64,000 nt of DNA, taken from positions 213,218-277,217 of the forward strand of contig JACONK010000001.1 in NCBI GenBank assembly GCA_014323795.1, written 5' to 3'. The translations under genes were made by a program, and so were the position numbers. This stretch comes from Paracoccaceae bacterium. GTDB taxonomy: Bacteria > Pseudomonadota > Alphaproteobacteria > Rhodobacterales > Rhodobacteraceae. Under the pieces are notes generated by a model. It searched no databases. It saw only the letters and a program-made list of their open reading frames with translations, and was not told where the DNA came from. Position 1 is the first letter of the stretch. Each line of letters starts with the position of its first letter. Positions 30,638 through 40,786 of this stretch are shown here, in pieces.

Positions 30638-32782
30638 GTGAAATCCCGAACCAAAGTGGCTGTCATCGGCGGTGGTATCGCCGGATGCTCGACACTTTAT
30701 CACCTGACGGAGGAAGGCTGGTCAGACGTTGTGCTGATCGAACGCGATGGCCGCCATCCGCTGATCAGCACCGCAGGCCTTGTCGGCGGGCTTTGGGATC
30801 CGCACGACGGCGACATCGATCCGGCCCAGCTCTGCCAGGCACTGGCCTTCCACGCCCGCCGCGCCGGGGCGCAGGTTTACCGCCACACCGGCGTGACGGG
30901 GCTGACCCGGCGCGCCGATGATACCTGGACCGTGCACACAACCAAAGGCGACATCGATGCCGATATCATCGTCAATGCGGGCGGCTACCGGGTGAACGAG
31001 ATTGGTGCGCTGATGGGGGTGTCACACCCGGTCGTATCGATGGAACACCAGTATTTTATTACCGAAACCATCCAGGCCATCGTGGATGCGGGGCACCGGA
31101 TGCCGCTGCTGCGCTGTCCGATCTCCGATTACTATTGCCGCCAGGAACAGGACGGGTTGCTGATCGGCTTTTATGAACAGGACTGCCGCCCCTGGGGTCT
31201 GGGCGGGATCGACCCGAATTTTGCCAACGACCTCTGCCCTGACGACCTTGACCGGATCATGGATGTGCTCGAGGGTGCCTTTGTGCGCATGCCTGCGCTC
31301 CGACAGGCCGGCATCAAGCGCGTGGTCAACGGTCCGATTACCTATTCGATGGACGGCACCCCGCTCGTCGGCCCGATCCCGGGCAAACGCAATGCCTTCT
31401 GCATCATCGGCCTGCGGGCCGGGGTGGGGGAAGGCGGGGGCCACGGCTGGCTCCTTGCCCAGCAGATTGTGCACGGGGAGGCGGTCTACGACACCTGGTG
31501 CCTGGACCCGCGTCGCTTCGGGCCCCATGCGACGGTGGAGCGGACAGTGCTGAAGGCTGTCGAGGACTATCAAAACGAGTTTCGCTTTCACTTTCCCCAC
31601 GAACACCGCCCGGCAGGTCGCCCCGCCCGGGCTACCCCGCTTTATCCTGTGCTCAAGGCCGAGGGTGCGGCGTTCACGGTGGTCAACGGGTGGGAGCGGA
31701 TCGACTACATGCGCCCGGGGGATGACTTTGTTGAAATCCACAGCTTCCGTTTCAATGAGGTTTTTGACGTGGTTGCGGCGGAGGTGGCCAATGTGCAGAC
31801 GAATGTCGGCCTGACAGAAGTCAGCGGCTTCAACCGGTACGAGATTGGCGGTGCGGATGCCCGTGCGCTGATCAACCGTGCCTTCTGCACCAGGATGCGG
31901 GAAACGCCGGGGCGTGTCGGGCTCGGTTACCTGTTGAACCACAAGGGAAACATTACAGGCGAGGCGACCATCGCCAATCTGCCCGACGGGCGCATCTGGT
32001 ATGGCTCGGCAGCGGCGTCCGAGGTGCACGACCTTGACTGGCTGACCAGCATTATCGCTGATGGCAAAGACGTGACGATCACGCCCCTGACCACGGTCTG
32101 GACGCTCCTCGTGCTCGCTGGCCCAAACGCACGCAAGGTTCTGTCCGCGGCCGCACGGGGCGATTGGTCGAAAACAGCTTTTCCCTGGCTTAGTGTGCGG
32201 GAGGCGCATATTGGCCCCGTGCCGGCCGTGGTGATGGGTATCAGTTTTTCTGGCGAACTGGCCTATGAAATCCACGTGCCCGGCGACGGGGTGTTGAACG
32301 CCTGGCAAACCCTGCGCACCGCCGGGGAAGCCTGTGGCATGAAGCTTTTCGGTGCCCGGGCGGTAGATTCCATGCGTCTCGAAAAAGGCTACCGCCACTG
32401 GAAATCTGACCTGATCACCGAATTCGACCCAAATGAGAGCGGGCTCGGGCACTTCGTCTCTTCTCCGCACGAATATGTGGGCAAGGCGGCACTGGAGGCG
32501 CACCATGCTCCACGGCGGAAATTTTTAACCCTGACGCTTGACTGCGATCATGCCCCGGCTCACCCCGGAGACAGCGTGACGCATGATGGCAAGGTTGTAG
32601 GCACCGTCACCTCTGCCGGTTGGGGGCATCGGGTAAGCAAGAATATCGCCATGGCCTTTGTGGATCCGGCCTGCGCGGCAGAAGGCACCGCGCTTGCCGT
32701 GGATGTGATCGGTGAACCGCAGCCCGCAACCGTTGTGGCACCCGGGCTGTATGACCCGGCCGGAAGCCTTCTTTGGTCGTAA
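30638..32782 (+). CDS. FAD-dependent dimethylglycine/sarcosine dehydrogenase-like protein with GcvT domain, internally deleted
   Basis: 714 residues; relatives with this plan usually have about 800-815. The dinucleotide site VAVIGGGIAGCSTLYHL is intact, but the sequence passes from VVLIERDG at about residue 40 straight to RHPLISTAGLVGGLWDP. Relatives have about 100 residues there, including a GTTWHSA-type segment next to the flavin. FAO_M and the GcvT/T-protein folate domains follow (about 330-714, for example LFGARAVDSMRLEKGYRHWK). The rest is undamaged. It would demethylate a methylated glycine onto tetrahydrofolate, but activity is doubtful. Confidence 0.85.
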   Translation: MKSRTKVAVIGGGIAGCSTLYHLTEEGWSDVVLIERDGRHPLISTAGLVGGLWDPHDGDIDPAQLCQALAFHARRAGAQVYRHTGVTGLTRRADDTWTVHTTKGDIDADIIVNAGGYRVNEIGALMGVSHPVVSMEHQYFITETIQAIVDAGHRMPLLRCPISDYYCRQEQDGLLIGFYEQDCRPWGLGGIDPNFANDLCPDDLDRIMDVLEGAFVRMPALRQAGIKRVVNGPITYSMDGTPLVGPIPGKRNAFCIIGLRAGVGEGGGHGWLLAQQIVHGEAVYDTWCLDPRRFGPHATVERTVLKAVEDYQNEFRFHFPHEHRPAGRPARATPLYPVLKAEGAAFTVVNGWERIDYMRPGDDFVEIHSFRFNEVFDVVAAEVANVQTNVGLTEVSGFNRYEIGGADARALINRAFCTRMRETPGRVGLGYLLNHKGNITGEATIANLPDGRIWYGSAAASEVHDLDWLTSIIADGKDVTITPLTTVWTLLVLAGPNARKVLSAAARGDWSKTAFPWLSVREAHIGPVPAVVMGISFSGELAYEIHVPGDGVLNAWQTLRTAGEACGMKLFGARAVDSMRLEKGYRHWKSDLITEFDPNESGLGHFVSSPHEYVGKAALEAHHAPRRKFLTLTLDCDHAPAHPGDSVTHDGKVVGTVTSAGWGHRVSKNIAMAFVDPACAAEGTALAVDVIGEPQPATVVAPGLYDPAGSLLWS

Positions 32783-33064
32783 ACCGGTTCGCCTGCGGGT
32801 GTGTGTGGCTTTGCCGCCGTGACGGGCGCGAGTCTGCGTCTGACCCGGGTTTTAGTGTGTTTGGTCAACGCCTCTGCTTCCGATACCGGATGAATGGCCG
32901 CAAGTCCCCTCGTTACATCAATCGTGGCCGAACAATTCATCTCTAACAATCAGCGCAAGGATTGTGGCGCGGTTTTATGCCGTGCGGATTTCCAATTTCG
33001 GATGTCTTGAAAGCGAAACGCCCCGTCTTTTGCGGAACGTTTTAAACCCTGGCCACGGCTCAGG

Positions 33065-33619
33065 TCAGTGGAATTTTTCGCGCACATCCATGATCGCAGC
33101 GTCTATCAGCGCGTTTGCGTCTTTTGCTGCCATTCCCTTGGAAATCACGTCAGATGCGGCACCGATCGCCACGTTGACAGCGGTGTCGCGTACCTCTTTG
33201 ACGGCGGCGGCTTCGGCATTCGCAATCTGGTCTTCGGCCGCTTGCAGGCGGCGGGCGATGGTGACTTTCAGATCTTCCTTCGCTTGTTCGGCTGCGCGTG
33301 CGGCCTCAAACTTGGCTGTTTCCACGATATGCCTGGCTTGTTCGGCGACTTCCTTCTGCTTGCGTTCATAGTCTGCCAGGGTTGACTGGGCTTCTTCCCG
33401 CAAGGTGCGCGCTTCATTAAGCTCCTTTCGAATACCTTCGGCGCGCTTGTCCAAAATCCCGCCGATCATACCGGGCACACCCAGATACACGAGGATGCAC
33501 AGGAAGAGGATAAACGCCAATGTGACAACGAAGTCAGTGTTACCAAGAGAAAAGAACGGTCCTTTTGCGGCGAATGCCGGCGATGCCAGAAGGACGAAAA
33601 ATACGGTCATCTGTTTCAT
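33065..33619 (-). CDS. atpF: F0F1 ATP synthase subunit b
   Basis: 184 residues: an N-terminal hydrophobic helix (FFVLLASPAFAAKGPFFSLG, NTDFVVTLAFILFLCILVYLGVP) and then a long charged coiled coil rich in Ala, Glu and Arg that forms the peripheral stalk. It is the last gene of the minus-strand run atpI-B-E-X-F, starting 4 bp after atpX. As in other alphaproteobacteria, the F1 genes are elsewhere. Confidence 0.95.
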   Translation of the reverse strand: MKQMTVFFVLLASPAFAAKGPFFSLGNTDFVVTLAFILFLCILVYLGVPGMIGGILDKRAEGIRKELNEARTLREEAQSTLADYERKQKEVAEQARHIVETAKFEAARAAEQAKEDLKVTIARRLQAAEDQIANAEAAAVKEVRDTAVNVAIGAASDVISKGMAAKDANALIDAAIMDVREKFH

Positions 33620-33623
33620 GACT

Positions 33624-34172
33624 CTACACTTTCATTCTTGCGTCTATAGCCGCCTGCACACCCTTCGTGTCTAAACCGGGCATGATTTTATTCACGACTG
33701 CTTCCGCTGTTTCGGCTGATACGTCACGCACCGCTTCCAGCGCGTTGTCGCGGATGGCTTTGATTGCCACTTCTGATTCCGCAGCTTTGGAAGCAATTTC
33801 GGCATCGGCCCTGGCGGCGGCGATTTTAATATCCCTGGCAATTTCCGACCGCGTTTCCGCGACGATGGTGTTTGCCTCTGCCCGGGCCTCCGCCAGGGCT
33901 TTTTTGTAATCTTCTTCGGCTTGGAAAGCCCGGGTGCGCAGCATTTCTGCCTGTTCCAGATCGTTCTGAATCGCGTCGTGGCGTTCCTGGATCACAGATG
34001 CAATCCGGGGCAGCGCGATGCGGGACATCAGGACATAAACCACCACCAGGGTGATCACCAGCCAGAATATCTGGTTAGCGTACCAGTCCGTGCAAAGCTG
34101 CGGCATACCGACCGCACCACCATCCGGGCCGATGCAAGAGGTGCCTGCCGACGCTGTTGATTCAATTGCCAT
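33624..34172 (-). CDS. atpX: F0F1 ATP synthase subunit b'
   Basis: 182 residues from the ATG at 34172; a TTG at 34187 would add five. One N-terminal helix (NQIFWLVITLVVVYVLMSRIALPRI) and then a coiled-coil stalk (ERHDAIQNDLEQAEMLRTRAFQAEEDYKKALAEARAEAN). Photosynthetic-type alphaproteobacteria have both b and b' chains, which pair in the peripheral stalk. Sometimes named atpG. Confidence 0.94.
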   Translation of the reverse strand: MAIESTASAGTSCIGPDGGAVGMPQLCTDWYANQIFWLVITLVVVYVLMSRIALPRIASVIQERHDAIQNDLEQAEMLRTRAFQAEEDYKKALAEARAEANTIVAETRSEIARDIKIAAARADAEIASKAAESEVAIKAIRDNALEAVRDVSAETAEAVVNKIMPGLDTKGVQAAIDARMKV

Positions 34173-34238
34173 GGCAACCCCCGTCAAACCAGTTTCGGAA
34201 GGGCGGACATGCCACCCCGTTATTCCAAAGACACCAGC

Positions 34239-34481
34239 CTATACGGCGAACATCAACAAGAGTGCCACAAGGAACGAGAAGATTCCGAGTGCCTCCGAGA
34301 ACGCGATACCGATGAACATCGTTGCGGTTTGGCCACCAGCGGCCGACGGGTTGCGCAGGGCACCGGACAGGTAGTTGCCGACCACATGGCCCACACCAAC
34401 AGCGGCACCGCCCATACCGGTACATGCAAGACCTGCACCCACATAAGCACCCATTTGTACCAGATCGCCTTCGATTGCCAT
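34239..34481 (-). CDS. atpE: F0F1 ATP synthase subunit c
   Basis: 80 residues, two helices: a glycine-rich first helix ([25 protein letters not shown]) and a second ([24 protein letters not shown]) carrying the proton-binding glutamate in FSEALG. The start [11 protein letters not shown] at 34481 follows AAGGAGTAACCAAA; the frame is open further up, but the extension is not family-like. Forms the rotor ring. Confidence 0.97.
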   Translation of the reverse strand: MAIEGDLVQMGAYVGAGLACTGMGGAAVGVGHVVGNYLSGALRNPSAAGGQTATMFIGIAFSEALGIFSFLVALLLMFAV

Positions 34482-34527
34482 TTTGGTTACTCCTTCAGAT
34501 TGGAATGGCTGGATAGATGTTCGGACC

Positions 34528-35280
34528 CTAGTGATGCGGATGCAGCGCATCGTTCAGATACACGCAGGTCAGAATGGTGAAGACATACGCCTGGATGACG
34601 ACAACGAGCATCTCAAGCGCATAGATTGCGGTGATCGCCAGCACGGATGCCGGTGCAATCAGCGTAACGACAGCAAAGCCTGCAAAAACTTTAATCACTG
34701 CGTGGCCGGCCATCATGTTGCCGGCAAGACGGATAGAGTGGCTGACGGGCCGCACGAAGTAGGAGATTATCTCAATCAGGGCCAGCACAGGCCGCAGGGC
34801 CGGCGGTGCAGACGAAATCCAGAAGAGGTTCAGGAACCGGGCACCGTTTTTGACGAAGCCGACCACAGTGACCGCGATGAACACGGACATGGCCATGACG
34901 GCGGTCACGGCAATGTGTGACGTCGTGGTGAAGCTGCCGGGGATCAGGCCAAGGATATTCGACGTGACGATGAAAATGAAGAGCGTGAATATATAGGGTA
35001 GATACTTCAGCCCTTCCTTACCCGCGATGTCTTCCACCATCTTGTAGATAAAGCTGTAGATCACTTCCGCAATTGACTGCGCCCGGGTCGGCACGGTGGC
35101 ACGCCCGTGCGGGCCGACTATCATCAGGAGTATGATGGCCACCACGGCGAGGCCCATCCAGACAGTGACGTTGGTGATAGAGAAGGTGCCCACATTGCCC
35201 CCGCCCAGCCAAGACGGGATTTTCACGATAAATTGGTCCATCGGGTGAATGTTGAGACCGCCGCCTTCTTCAGTCGCCAT
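34528..35280 (-). CDS. atpB: F0F1 ATP synthase subunit a
   Basis: 250 residues from the ATG at 35280 ([17 protein letters not shown]), preceded by GGGAACAAAAG; an earlier in-frame start at 35304 would lie deeper in atpI. Six-helix membrane protein with the essential arginine region [19 protein letters not shown] (about residue 195) and the [14 protein letters not shown] stretch. Provides the proton half-channels against the c-ring. It overlaps the atpI end by 11 bases. Confidence 0.96.
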   Translation of the reverse strand: MATEEGGGLNIHPMDQFIVKIPSWLGGGNVGTFSITNVTVWMGLAVVAIILLMIVGPHGRATVPTRAQSIAEVIYSFIYKMVEDIAGKEGLKYLPYIFTLFIFIVTSNILGLIPGSFTTTSHIAVTAVMAMSVFIAVTVVGFVKNGARFLNLFWISSAPPALRPVLALIEIISYFVRPVSHSIRLAGNMMAGHAVIKVFAGFAVVTLIAPASVLAITAIYALEMLVVVIQAYVFTILTCVYLNDALHPHH

Positions 35281-35605
35281 CTTTTGTTCCCTTTCCGGCG
35301 TCAAATGCCGCGTTTTTCCTTTGGATCTCTTGCGCAGTGCGCATCATCGTGCGGATCCCGGCGACAAAGCCAAAACCTGTGAACATAATCATCAGCCATG
35401 GCAGCGTTCCGAACGCCAAGTCAAGTCCATAACCCAATCCGAATCCGAGCAGAAGACCTGCCACCAACTCGGTCACCATGCGCCAGCCTTGCTGTGCCTG
35501 GCTGATGTGGCTTTCTTCTTTCGGCTTCGGGGCGTGTGCCTTTTTTAACTCTGAAATCCGTTTCTCAAGCGCATTCAGCCTGTCCGGGTCGGGACCATCT
35601 GTCAT
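35270..35605 (-). CDS. atpI: ATP synthase accessory protein AtpI
   Basis: 111 residues from the ATG at 35605, which has AGGGA 8 bases upstream. An N-terminal charged coiled coil ([19 protein letters not shown]) precedes two membrane helices ([23 protein letters not shown] and [20 protein letters not shown]), the AtpI/Atp1 pattern. It heads the F0 operon and aids c-ring assembly in other bacteria. Longer upstream starts have no ribosome site. Confidence 0.9.
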   Translation of the reverse strand: MTDGPDPDRLNALEKRISELKKAHAPKPKEESHISQAQQGWRMVTELVAGLLLGFGLGYGLDLAFGTLPWLMIMFTGFGFVAGIRTMMRTAQEIQRKNAAFDAGKGTKDGD

Positions 35606-36092
35606 CAGCGGCATTCCCTGGTCGTGCACGGCGGGCCGATTTCGCGGTTGCGCGGAACATAGCAATGAACCGGGGAGAGTCAATCAGATACCTGGATATT
35701 CTAACTGTCTGAAATAGTTGGATAAAAAAATATAGTTCAAATTGTGCTGGCGCATGTCGCCCGCTTTTGGACAGCACCAATCCCGAAAAGTCTGGTTCCG
35801 GCGCAGAATCAGGACGACAGGCTGCCGTGCACCCGGTGCGGATGTTCTCCGGCATTGGGTTGACCCAGGTCAGGCCCGTCTCTGCAGCGGCGGATGCGAA
35901 GCCAGCCTTCCCGCACGGGAAGCCGTTGCCCGAATATACCGCATCCGCCTTTGCACTGCTGTCATCCGTAAAGACGAGGCAGCAGGTGCCGGAGACGATG
36001 TTTGGCTTGCAAAATAAAGTACTGCCATACTTCTATGTGTTCGGGCTTATGTCCACAAGTCAAGGATTGCCTACTGCCAGAGGGAGAAGAAG
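35606..36092. other. gap between atpI and the defence island
   Basis: 487 bp between divergent genes. It should hold the F0 operon promoter on minus; the AT-rich stretch at about 35712-35738 is the best place for it, but I cannot assign clear boxes. A GGAGAAGAAG ribosome site just before 36093 serves the next gene. No further gene is seen. Confidence 0.4.
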
Positions 36093-38024
36093 ATGCAGGT
36101 TGACGATTACGCTGTCGCAGAAATCCTGGCGGAGAATCGCCGTTTCATGGTGCCGCTCTATCAGCGGCAATACCAATGGCAGGATAGGCAGCTCATCCCG
36201 TTCTGGGAGGATGTGCAGGCCAAGGCCATCGAGGTTTTGGAAGGGGAAAGCCGGTTTCAGCATTACATGGGGGCACTGATCCTTTCCCCCGTCGGTGAAG
36301 CAGCCCAAATTGATGTTACCCCCCGGTGCTAGGTCATCGATGGCCAGCAGCGGCTGACCACCTTTCAGCTGTTCCTCGCCGCCCTGCGTGAGGTCGCACG
36401 CAGGCACGAATGCGAAGACATCGTCGAAAATGTGCGCGACTATCTGTTCAACAATCCCAGGCCGCATGACACTGACGTTCTGGCCCGGTTCAAACTGGTA
36501 CCGACGCCCTCGGATCGGGATATCTTCCACGACATCGTAAGACGAGGATACGGCACGATCAGGGATCGGTACAATAGGCTTTACCGGGGAGGTCATGTTC
36601 CAAAGAACACGCCAGTCCGCGCACTTCGGGCGTATGAGGAATTTTATCGGCTGATCGACCGTTTCGCGCAAAGCGGCTCTGCCGAGTTGCGCGAACAGGA
36701 CGAGGGGGAGGGTGAAAACCCAACCATCGGCGATGAGACCGATACCAACGCGGCGATCCAGAATCGTCTGAAGGCATTGCTTGCCGCCCTGCTGAACCGG
36801 ATGAAACTGGTCGTCATCACGCTGGGCGAGGACGACGACGCGCAGGTGATTTTTGAGACGCTGAACTCCCGAGGTGAGCCGCTGCTTGCCATGGACCTTG
36901 TGCGTAACAACATCTTCCATCGCGCCGAGAAAGAGGGGGGCGAGGTCGAAGACCTCTACGATGAGTTTTGGGGTGCCTTCGATAATCCCTGGTGGAAAGA
37001 CCCTGCGCCCTTCGCCAGCCCCAAAAGGCCCCGTATTGACCATTTCCTGGCCCATGTGCTGGTCGCCGAAACTGGTCAGAGGATTTCGATGCGTGAACTC
37101 TATGCCGAATATCGGGCGTTCGCCGTTCCGAAAGGCAGGCCGCGGTTTGACAGGGTTGAGGATGAACTCAAACTGCTTCGGAAATATTCACCAATATATC
37201 AAACACTCGAAGGGCACCGGGACGGGAACAAGGATCTGCACTGGCTTGGGCGCAAACTGGCAGCATGGCAGGTCACATCGGCCTATCCGGTGGCCATGCA
37301 GATCAACACCGCGGGCATCGAGGCGGGGGAGAAGCGCAAACTCTATCGCTTGATCTATGCCTACATCGTGCGTCGGGCCCTGTCGGCCCTGACCCCGAAG
37401 AATCTCAACCAGGTCTTTCAAAGCCTGGCGCAGGCGTTCATCCGGAACGGTCCGTCGGTCGCAACATTCGAAGGGTATTTTGGTCAGCGCACCGGCGACA
37501 GCAGCCGCTTTCCAACGGATCGGGAATTCCGTCAGGCAATCTGTTCGCAGCCGGCATACACATTGGCCCCGCAAATGCGGATCAAGGACGTGCTGTGGGA
37601 ATTGGAAGTGGCCAGCCGCTCCAGGTTTGCAGAACAGCTGGCAAGGCCAGAGGGTCTTTGGATCGAGCACGTCCTGCCTCAGACATGGACAGAAGCATGG
37701 CCTTTCGAAGACGGAGAATTCGTTGATCGCTGGTCCGGCGATCCAAAAGCCGTTGAGCGCAACATGGTTCTTCACACGCTCGGCAACCTCACGCTGTTAT
37801 CTTCCGCTCTGGATATATCAATAAGCAACAAGCCATTTCATGAAAAACGGGAAAGGATGGAAGAGCATAGCAGCCTTTTCCTGAATAGATGGTTCCTGGA
37901 AAAAGAGAGCTGGAATGAGCGCGACATCAGGGAACGGAGCAACGCACTTGCGGATAAGGCAATTGCCATCTGGCCCGCGCTGAATGAGCCGGAAACCGAA
38001 CCGGAAGACGTGGAGGGCGAATGA
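36093..38024 (+). pseudogene. GmrSD-like (DUF262/DUF1524) modification-dependent restriction protein with in-frame TAG
   Basis: One frame, broken by TAG at 36330-36332. The first part (79 residues, MQVDDYAVAEILAENRRFMV, PLYQRQYQW) and the second part starting VIDGQQRLTTFQLFLAALREV join the DUF262 domain exactly at its DGQQRLTT nucleotide motif. The C-terminal DUF1524 HNH-type domain has WIEHVLPQTWTEAW (about residue 540 of the fused frame) and HTLGNLTLLSSALDISISNKPFHEKRE. GmrSD relatives cut glucosylated or otherwise modified phage DNA. The stop is probably a single C-to-T change in a CAG codon. Readthrough or two-piece function is possible but unproven. Confidence 0.85.
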
Positions 38025-38230
38025 CCCCTGCCGGACGCCGCGGGCCGTATTCTGTTTTGGAATGTCAGGCCGGATACCGGGATATGGTACCGGGCCGATC
38101 ACTTCACCAAAGTGGGGGAAATGTCGGCACAGGATACGCAATTTGTCGTTTTCTGCCGGAAACCGCCGTCGCGGTGTGATTAACTCCTCATACCCAATGC
38201 CGGGCGATACAGCGTGGGGGCCTTCAGCAC

Positions 38231-39055
38231 ATGTCAGTCTTCGATGGGACAGACCGGATTATACATCAGGCACTGGGGCTTCGGCCGGATCAATCGCTTA
38301 AGCAGAAATCAACCTGCCGCCGGCTGTGCACTGCCGCGGGGTTTGCGCCGGAACTTGTGTCCCGGCTTTTTGAACGGATTGAGGGGAACTGGCGTGACAA
38401 CGCGCATGGGCGCACACCGTCCCGCCGGAATTGGCGGCAGGTGCCGCAGACCCAAATTGCCGATATAAACAAAAGCCCGGAAACGCTTCTGGAAAAAGCC
38501 ATCGCGGTCCTGGCGGACAAGGGGGATTTGCCGCAATGGTGTAATCAGGTTCCCGTGGCGTCCGGGCTGATAGACCCGTATTGCGACAAACGGGCGGCCT
38601 TGGATCTTGTCCGCGTTGCGGACGGCACCGCAGACCTGATCGAATTGAAATGGGACAGCGATACGCCGCTTTTTGCGTTGTTTGAAGTGCTCCGATACGG
38701 GTTGGTGTTGCTGCTGAGCAGGAAGCATGCACCAGCTTTCGGATATTCGGGGCGACCTCTGATCCAGGCGGGAACTGTGAGGCTCACGGTTCTGGCCCCC
38801 GCGCCCTACTATTCCGGCTATGATCTGCGCACCTTTGAAGAATCCTTGAATCGTAGCCTCAAGCATCTGTCGCAAAAGCATCAGGATTTTCCCCAACTGT
38901 GCTTTCAGTTTTTGAGCTTCCCCGGAAAATTTGAAATGCCCTTTCTTTTCGGGGGCCAGGTCAATGCCATGAAGGCGGGCGGTGAGATATCCGCACGGTT
39001 CCGGGTGTTGCAGGCAATCTCTTCGATACAGCCGGTATACAGGGGCGCACCATAA
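38231..39055 (+). CDS. putative PD-(D/E)XK nuclease-like protein of the defence island
   Basis: 274 residues, not a family I can name. A core ALDLVRVADGTADLIELKWDSDTPLFALFEVLRYGL (about 121-156) has the D-x(n)-ExK spacing of PD-(D/E)XK nucleases. An N-terminal helical part (about 1-80) contains GRTPSRRNW. No membrane segment. It follows the GmrSD-like gene by 206 bp on the same strand and runs tail to tail with the methyltransferase, so it may be the cleaving or accessory part of a restriction system. The start is uncertain, because no strong ribosome site is seen. Confidence 0.6.
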   Translation: MSVFDGTDRIIHQALGLRPDQSLKQKSTCRRLCTAAGFAPELVSRLFERIEGNWRDNAHGRTPSRRNWRQVPQTQIADINKSPETLLEKAIAVLADKGDLPQWCNQVPVASGLIDPYCDKRAALDLVRVADGTADLIELKWDSDTPLFALFEVLRYGLVLLLSRKHAPAFGYSGRPLIQAGTVRLTVLAPAPYYSGYDLRTFEESLNRSLKHLSQKHQDFPQLCFQFLSFPGKFEMPFLFGGQVNAMKAGGEISARFRVLQAISSIQPVYRGAP

Positions 39056-39127
39056 GGTTCAGCGCGGCGGTGGTTGTGCGGGTGCTGTTTTACGGCCAGG
39101 TTCTTTTCGTGGCTGGCATTTATTGGC

Positions 39128-40741
39128 TTATCCCAATGGCAGGTTTGGCTGTCCTTCGCCGCGGGCACGGGCGATGGATGGGGTTTGGAACCGCCTGCCC
39201 ACCAGGATGTCCTGCACGGTGAGCATTTGCATGCGCGGATACAGGATACCGCCGACATCCAAATCCCCTGCCTGGGCCATTTCCCGGCGGAAGTTTCTTT
39301 CCTTCCGTTCGCCCAACTCCTCAAGCACAATCAGCCCGGCCATCGGAACATCTTCCCGTTCCAGCACCCCGCGCAGGTCGCGCACCACGCCGATGCCGAT
39401 GTTTGCCCCGCCCTTCACCTCCAGCACCATGCCGGCCAGGTGCGCCGCGCCCGTGTCAAAATACAGCCGCCCGTCAATGCCGCCATCGCCTGTCCGGCGT
39501 GCTGTGACAAAGCCGTCCACCTGTTCAACCGCCCATTTCTGAAAATGATACGGGTCACGCTGCCACAGGTCGCGGGCCCCTTCCAGGCTGTGCGGTACGC
39601 CCTCAATCGTGAAATCGGTGCCTTCGGTCAGGCCCAGCCTGTCCTGCAGGCGCACCTTTGCCACGCGCTTGATGGCGTGAATGGCGATGTCGATGCCGAC
39701 CCAGCGGCGGTTCAGGCGGTGGGCGGCCTCAAGGGTGGTGGCACAGCCGCAGAACGGGTCCAGCACCAGGTCGCCCTCATTGGAACTGGCCCGAATGATA
39801 CGGTCCAAAAGTGCCAAGGGCTTCTGCGTCGCATAGCCAAGACGTTCGCTTCTTGATGGGGTGTTGATGTCTGCCCAGATGTTATTCGGTACGATACCAC
39901 TTGATGGTCGCTGTTTTCGCCAGGGTTTCTGCCCTGCCCATTCGATTTCCCCCGCATCATCCAGCTCAACCAACTTACTTCTTTTCACGGTCCAGCCAGA
40001 AGGGTGCGGAGGAAACACTCCTTTATATTCGTAACAAAGATTTGGACGCGGACCTAAACCAGGAGGACGGAACGGACTTCTCCGTTTGTAACGGCCCTTT
40101 CCATCCATAAGCGGAAAGGATTTCTCGATATTATCGTATAGTATGGCGATTGAACCTGCATTGAATGTGTATGTTGTTCCAGCACTGTAAAAAAGGATCA
40201 TATCCGATGAGTGCCCATAATTCCTGATAGCATACTGGCTGCGTTTGCCCGCGCCTTTTATGCGTTGCCATGAAATGTGATTTCGGAAATTGGTGCGCCC
40301 GAATATGCTGTCCATAACAACTTTCATGTAATGAACAACCTCATCGTCACAATGCAGGTAGATGCTTCCGGTGGGCTTAAGCAGGCCGCGCATGGGCAGC
40401 AGCCGTTCCGCCATATAGCTTAGGTAGGCCAGCAGCCCCGGCTGCGTTTTGCGCAGGGCGTTGGGCCAGGCCCGCCAGAACTCGGCCATATCATCGTCAA
40501 CGCCCGCTTCCCGCATCAGGACGGGCATGGTGCGAATGGCGCGTTCGCGCACCGCATCCAGGGCCCAGGAATCGCTGAACGCCTCCAGCTGGTCGGGCAG
40601 CGGGCGCCCGGTTTCATCCTTGTAGATGGCACTGTAATCACGATTGGAGTTGAACGGCGGGTCCAGATAAATCAGGTCCACGCTTTCGGGCGGCATATCC
40701 CGCATGATGGTCAGGCAGTCGCCGTAGTAAAGCCGGTTCAT
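39128..40741 (-). CDS. site-specific DNA methyltransferase fused to a restriction-endonuclease-like domain
   Basis: 537 residues from the ATG at 40741 (AAGGAG upstream). N6-adenine/N4-cytosine methyltransferase of the beta order: motif IV LIYLDPPFNSNRDY at about 25-38, and motif I/X region LVLDPFCGCATTLEAAHRLNRRWVGIDIA at about 320-345. A C-terminal domain (about 405-520) with GDGGIDGRLYFDTG and MVLEVKGGANIGIGVVRDLRGV looks like an Mrr-type PD-(D/E)XK fold (GIDG then ExK). It could be a stand-alone restriction-modification enzyme or a modification enzyme with a DNA-scanning domain. Confidence 0.85.
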   Translation of the reverse strand: MNRLYYGDCLTIMRDMPPESVDLIYLDPPFNSNRDYSAIYKDETGRPLPDQLEAFSDSWALDAVRERAIRTMPVLMREAGVDDDMAEFWRAWPNALRKTQPGLLAYLSYMAERLLPMRGLLKPTGSIYLHCDDEVVHYMKVVMDSIFGRTNFRNHISWQRIKGAGKRSQYAIRNYGHSSDMILFYSAGTTYTFNAGSIAILYDNIEKSFPLMDGKGRYKRRSPFRPPGLGPRPNLCYEYKGVFPPHPSGWTVKRSKLVELDDAGEIEWAGQKPWRKQRPSSGIVPNNIWADINTPSRSERLGYATQKPLALLDRIIRASSNEGDLVLDPFCGCATTLEAAHRLNRRWVGIDIAIHAIKRVAKVRLQDRLGLTEGTDFTIEGVPHSLEGARDLWQRDPYHFQKWAVEQVDGFVTARRTGDGGIDGRLYFDTGAAHLAGMVLEVKGGANIGIGVVRDLRGVLEREDVPMAGLIVLEELGERKERNFRREMAQAGDLDVGGILYPRMQMLTVQDILVGRRFQTPSIARARGEGQPNLPLG

Positions 40742-40786
40742 CACGTGCTCCTTGCAAGGCTTTCATACTAGGGCTGTGGAAATAGG

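Noticed and set aside
31022..32506. 494-codon minus frame opposite the dimethylglycine-dehydrogenase-like gene
   Set aside because: Antisense shadow, His/Arg/Val-rich, no domain.
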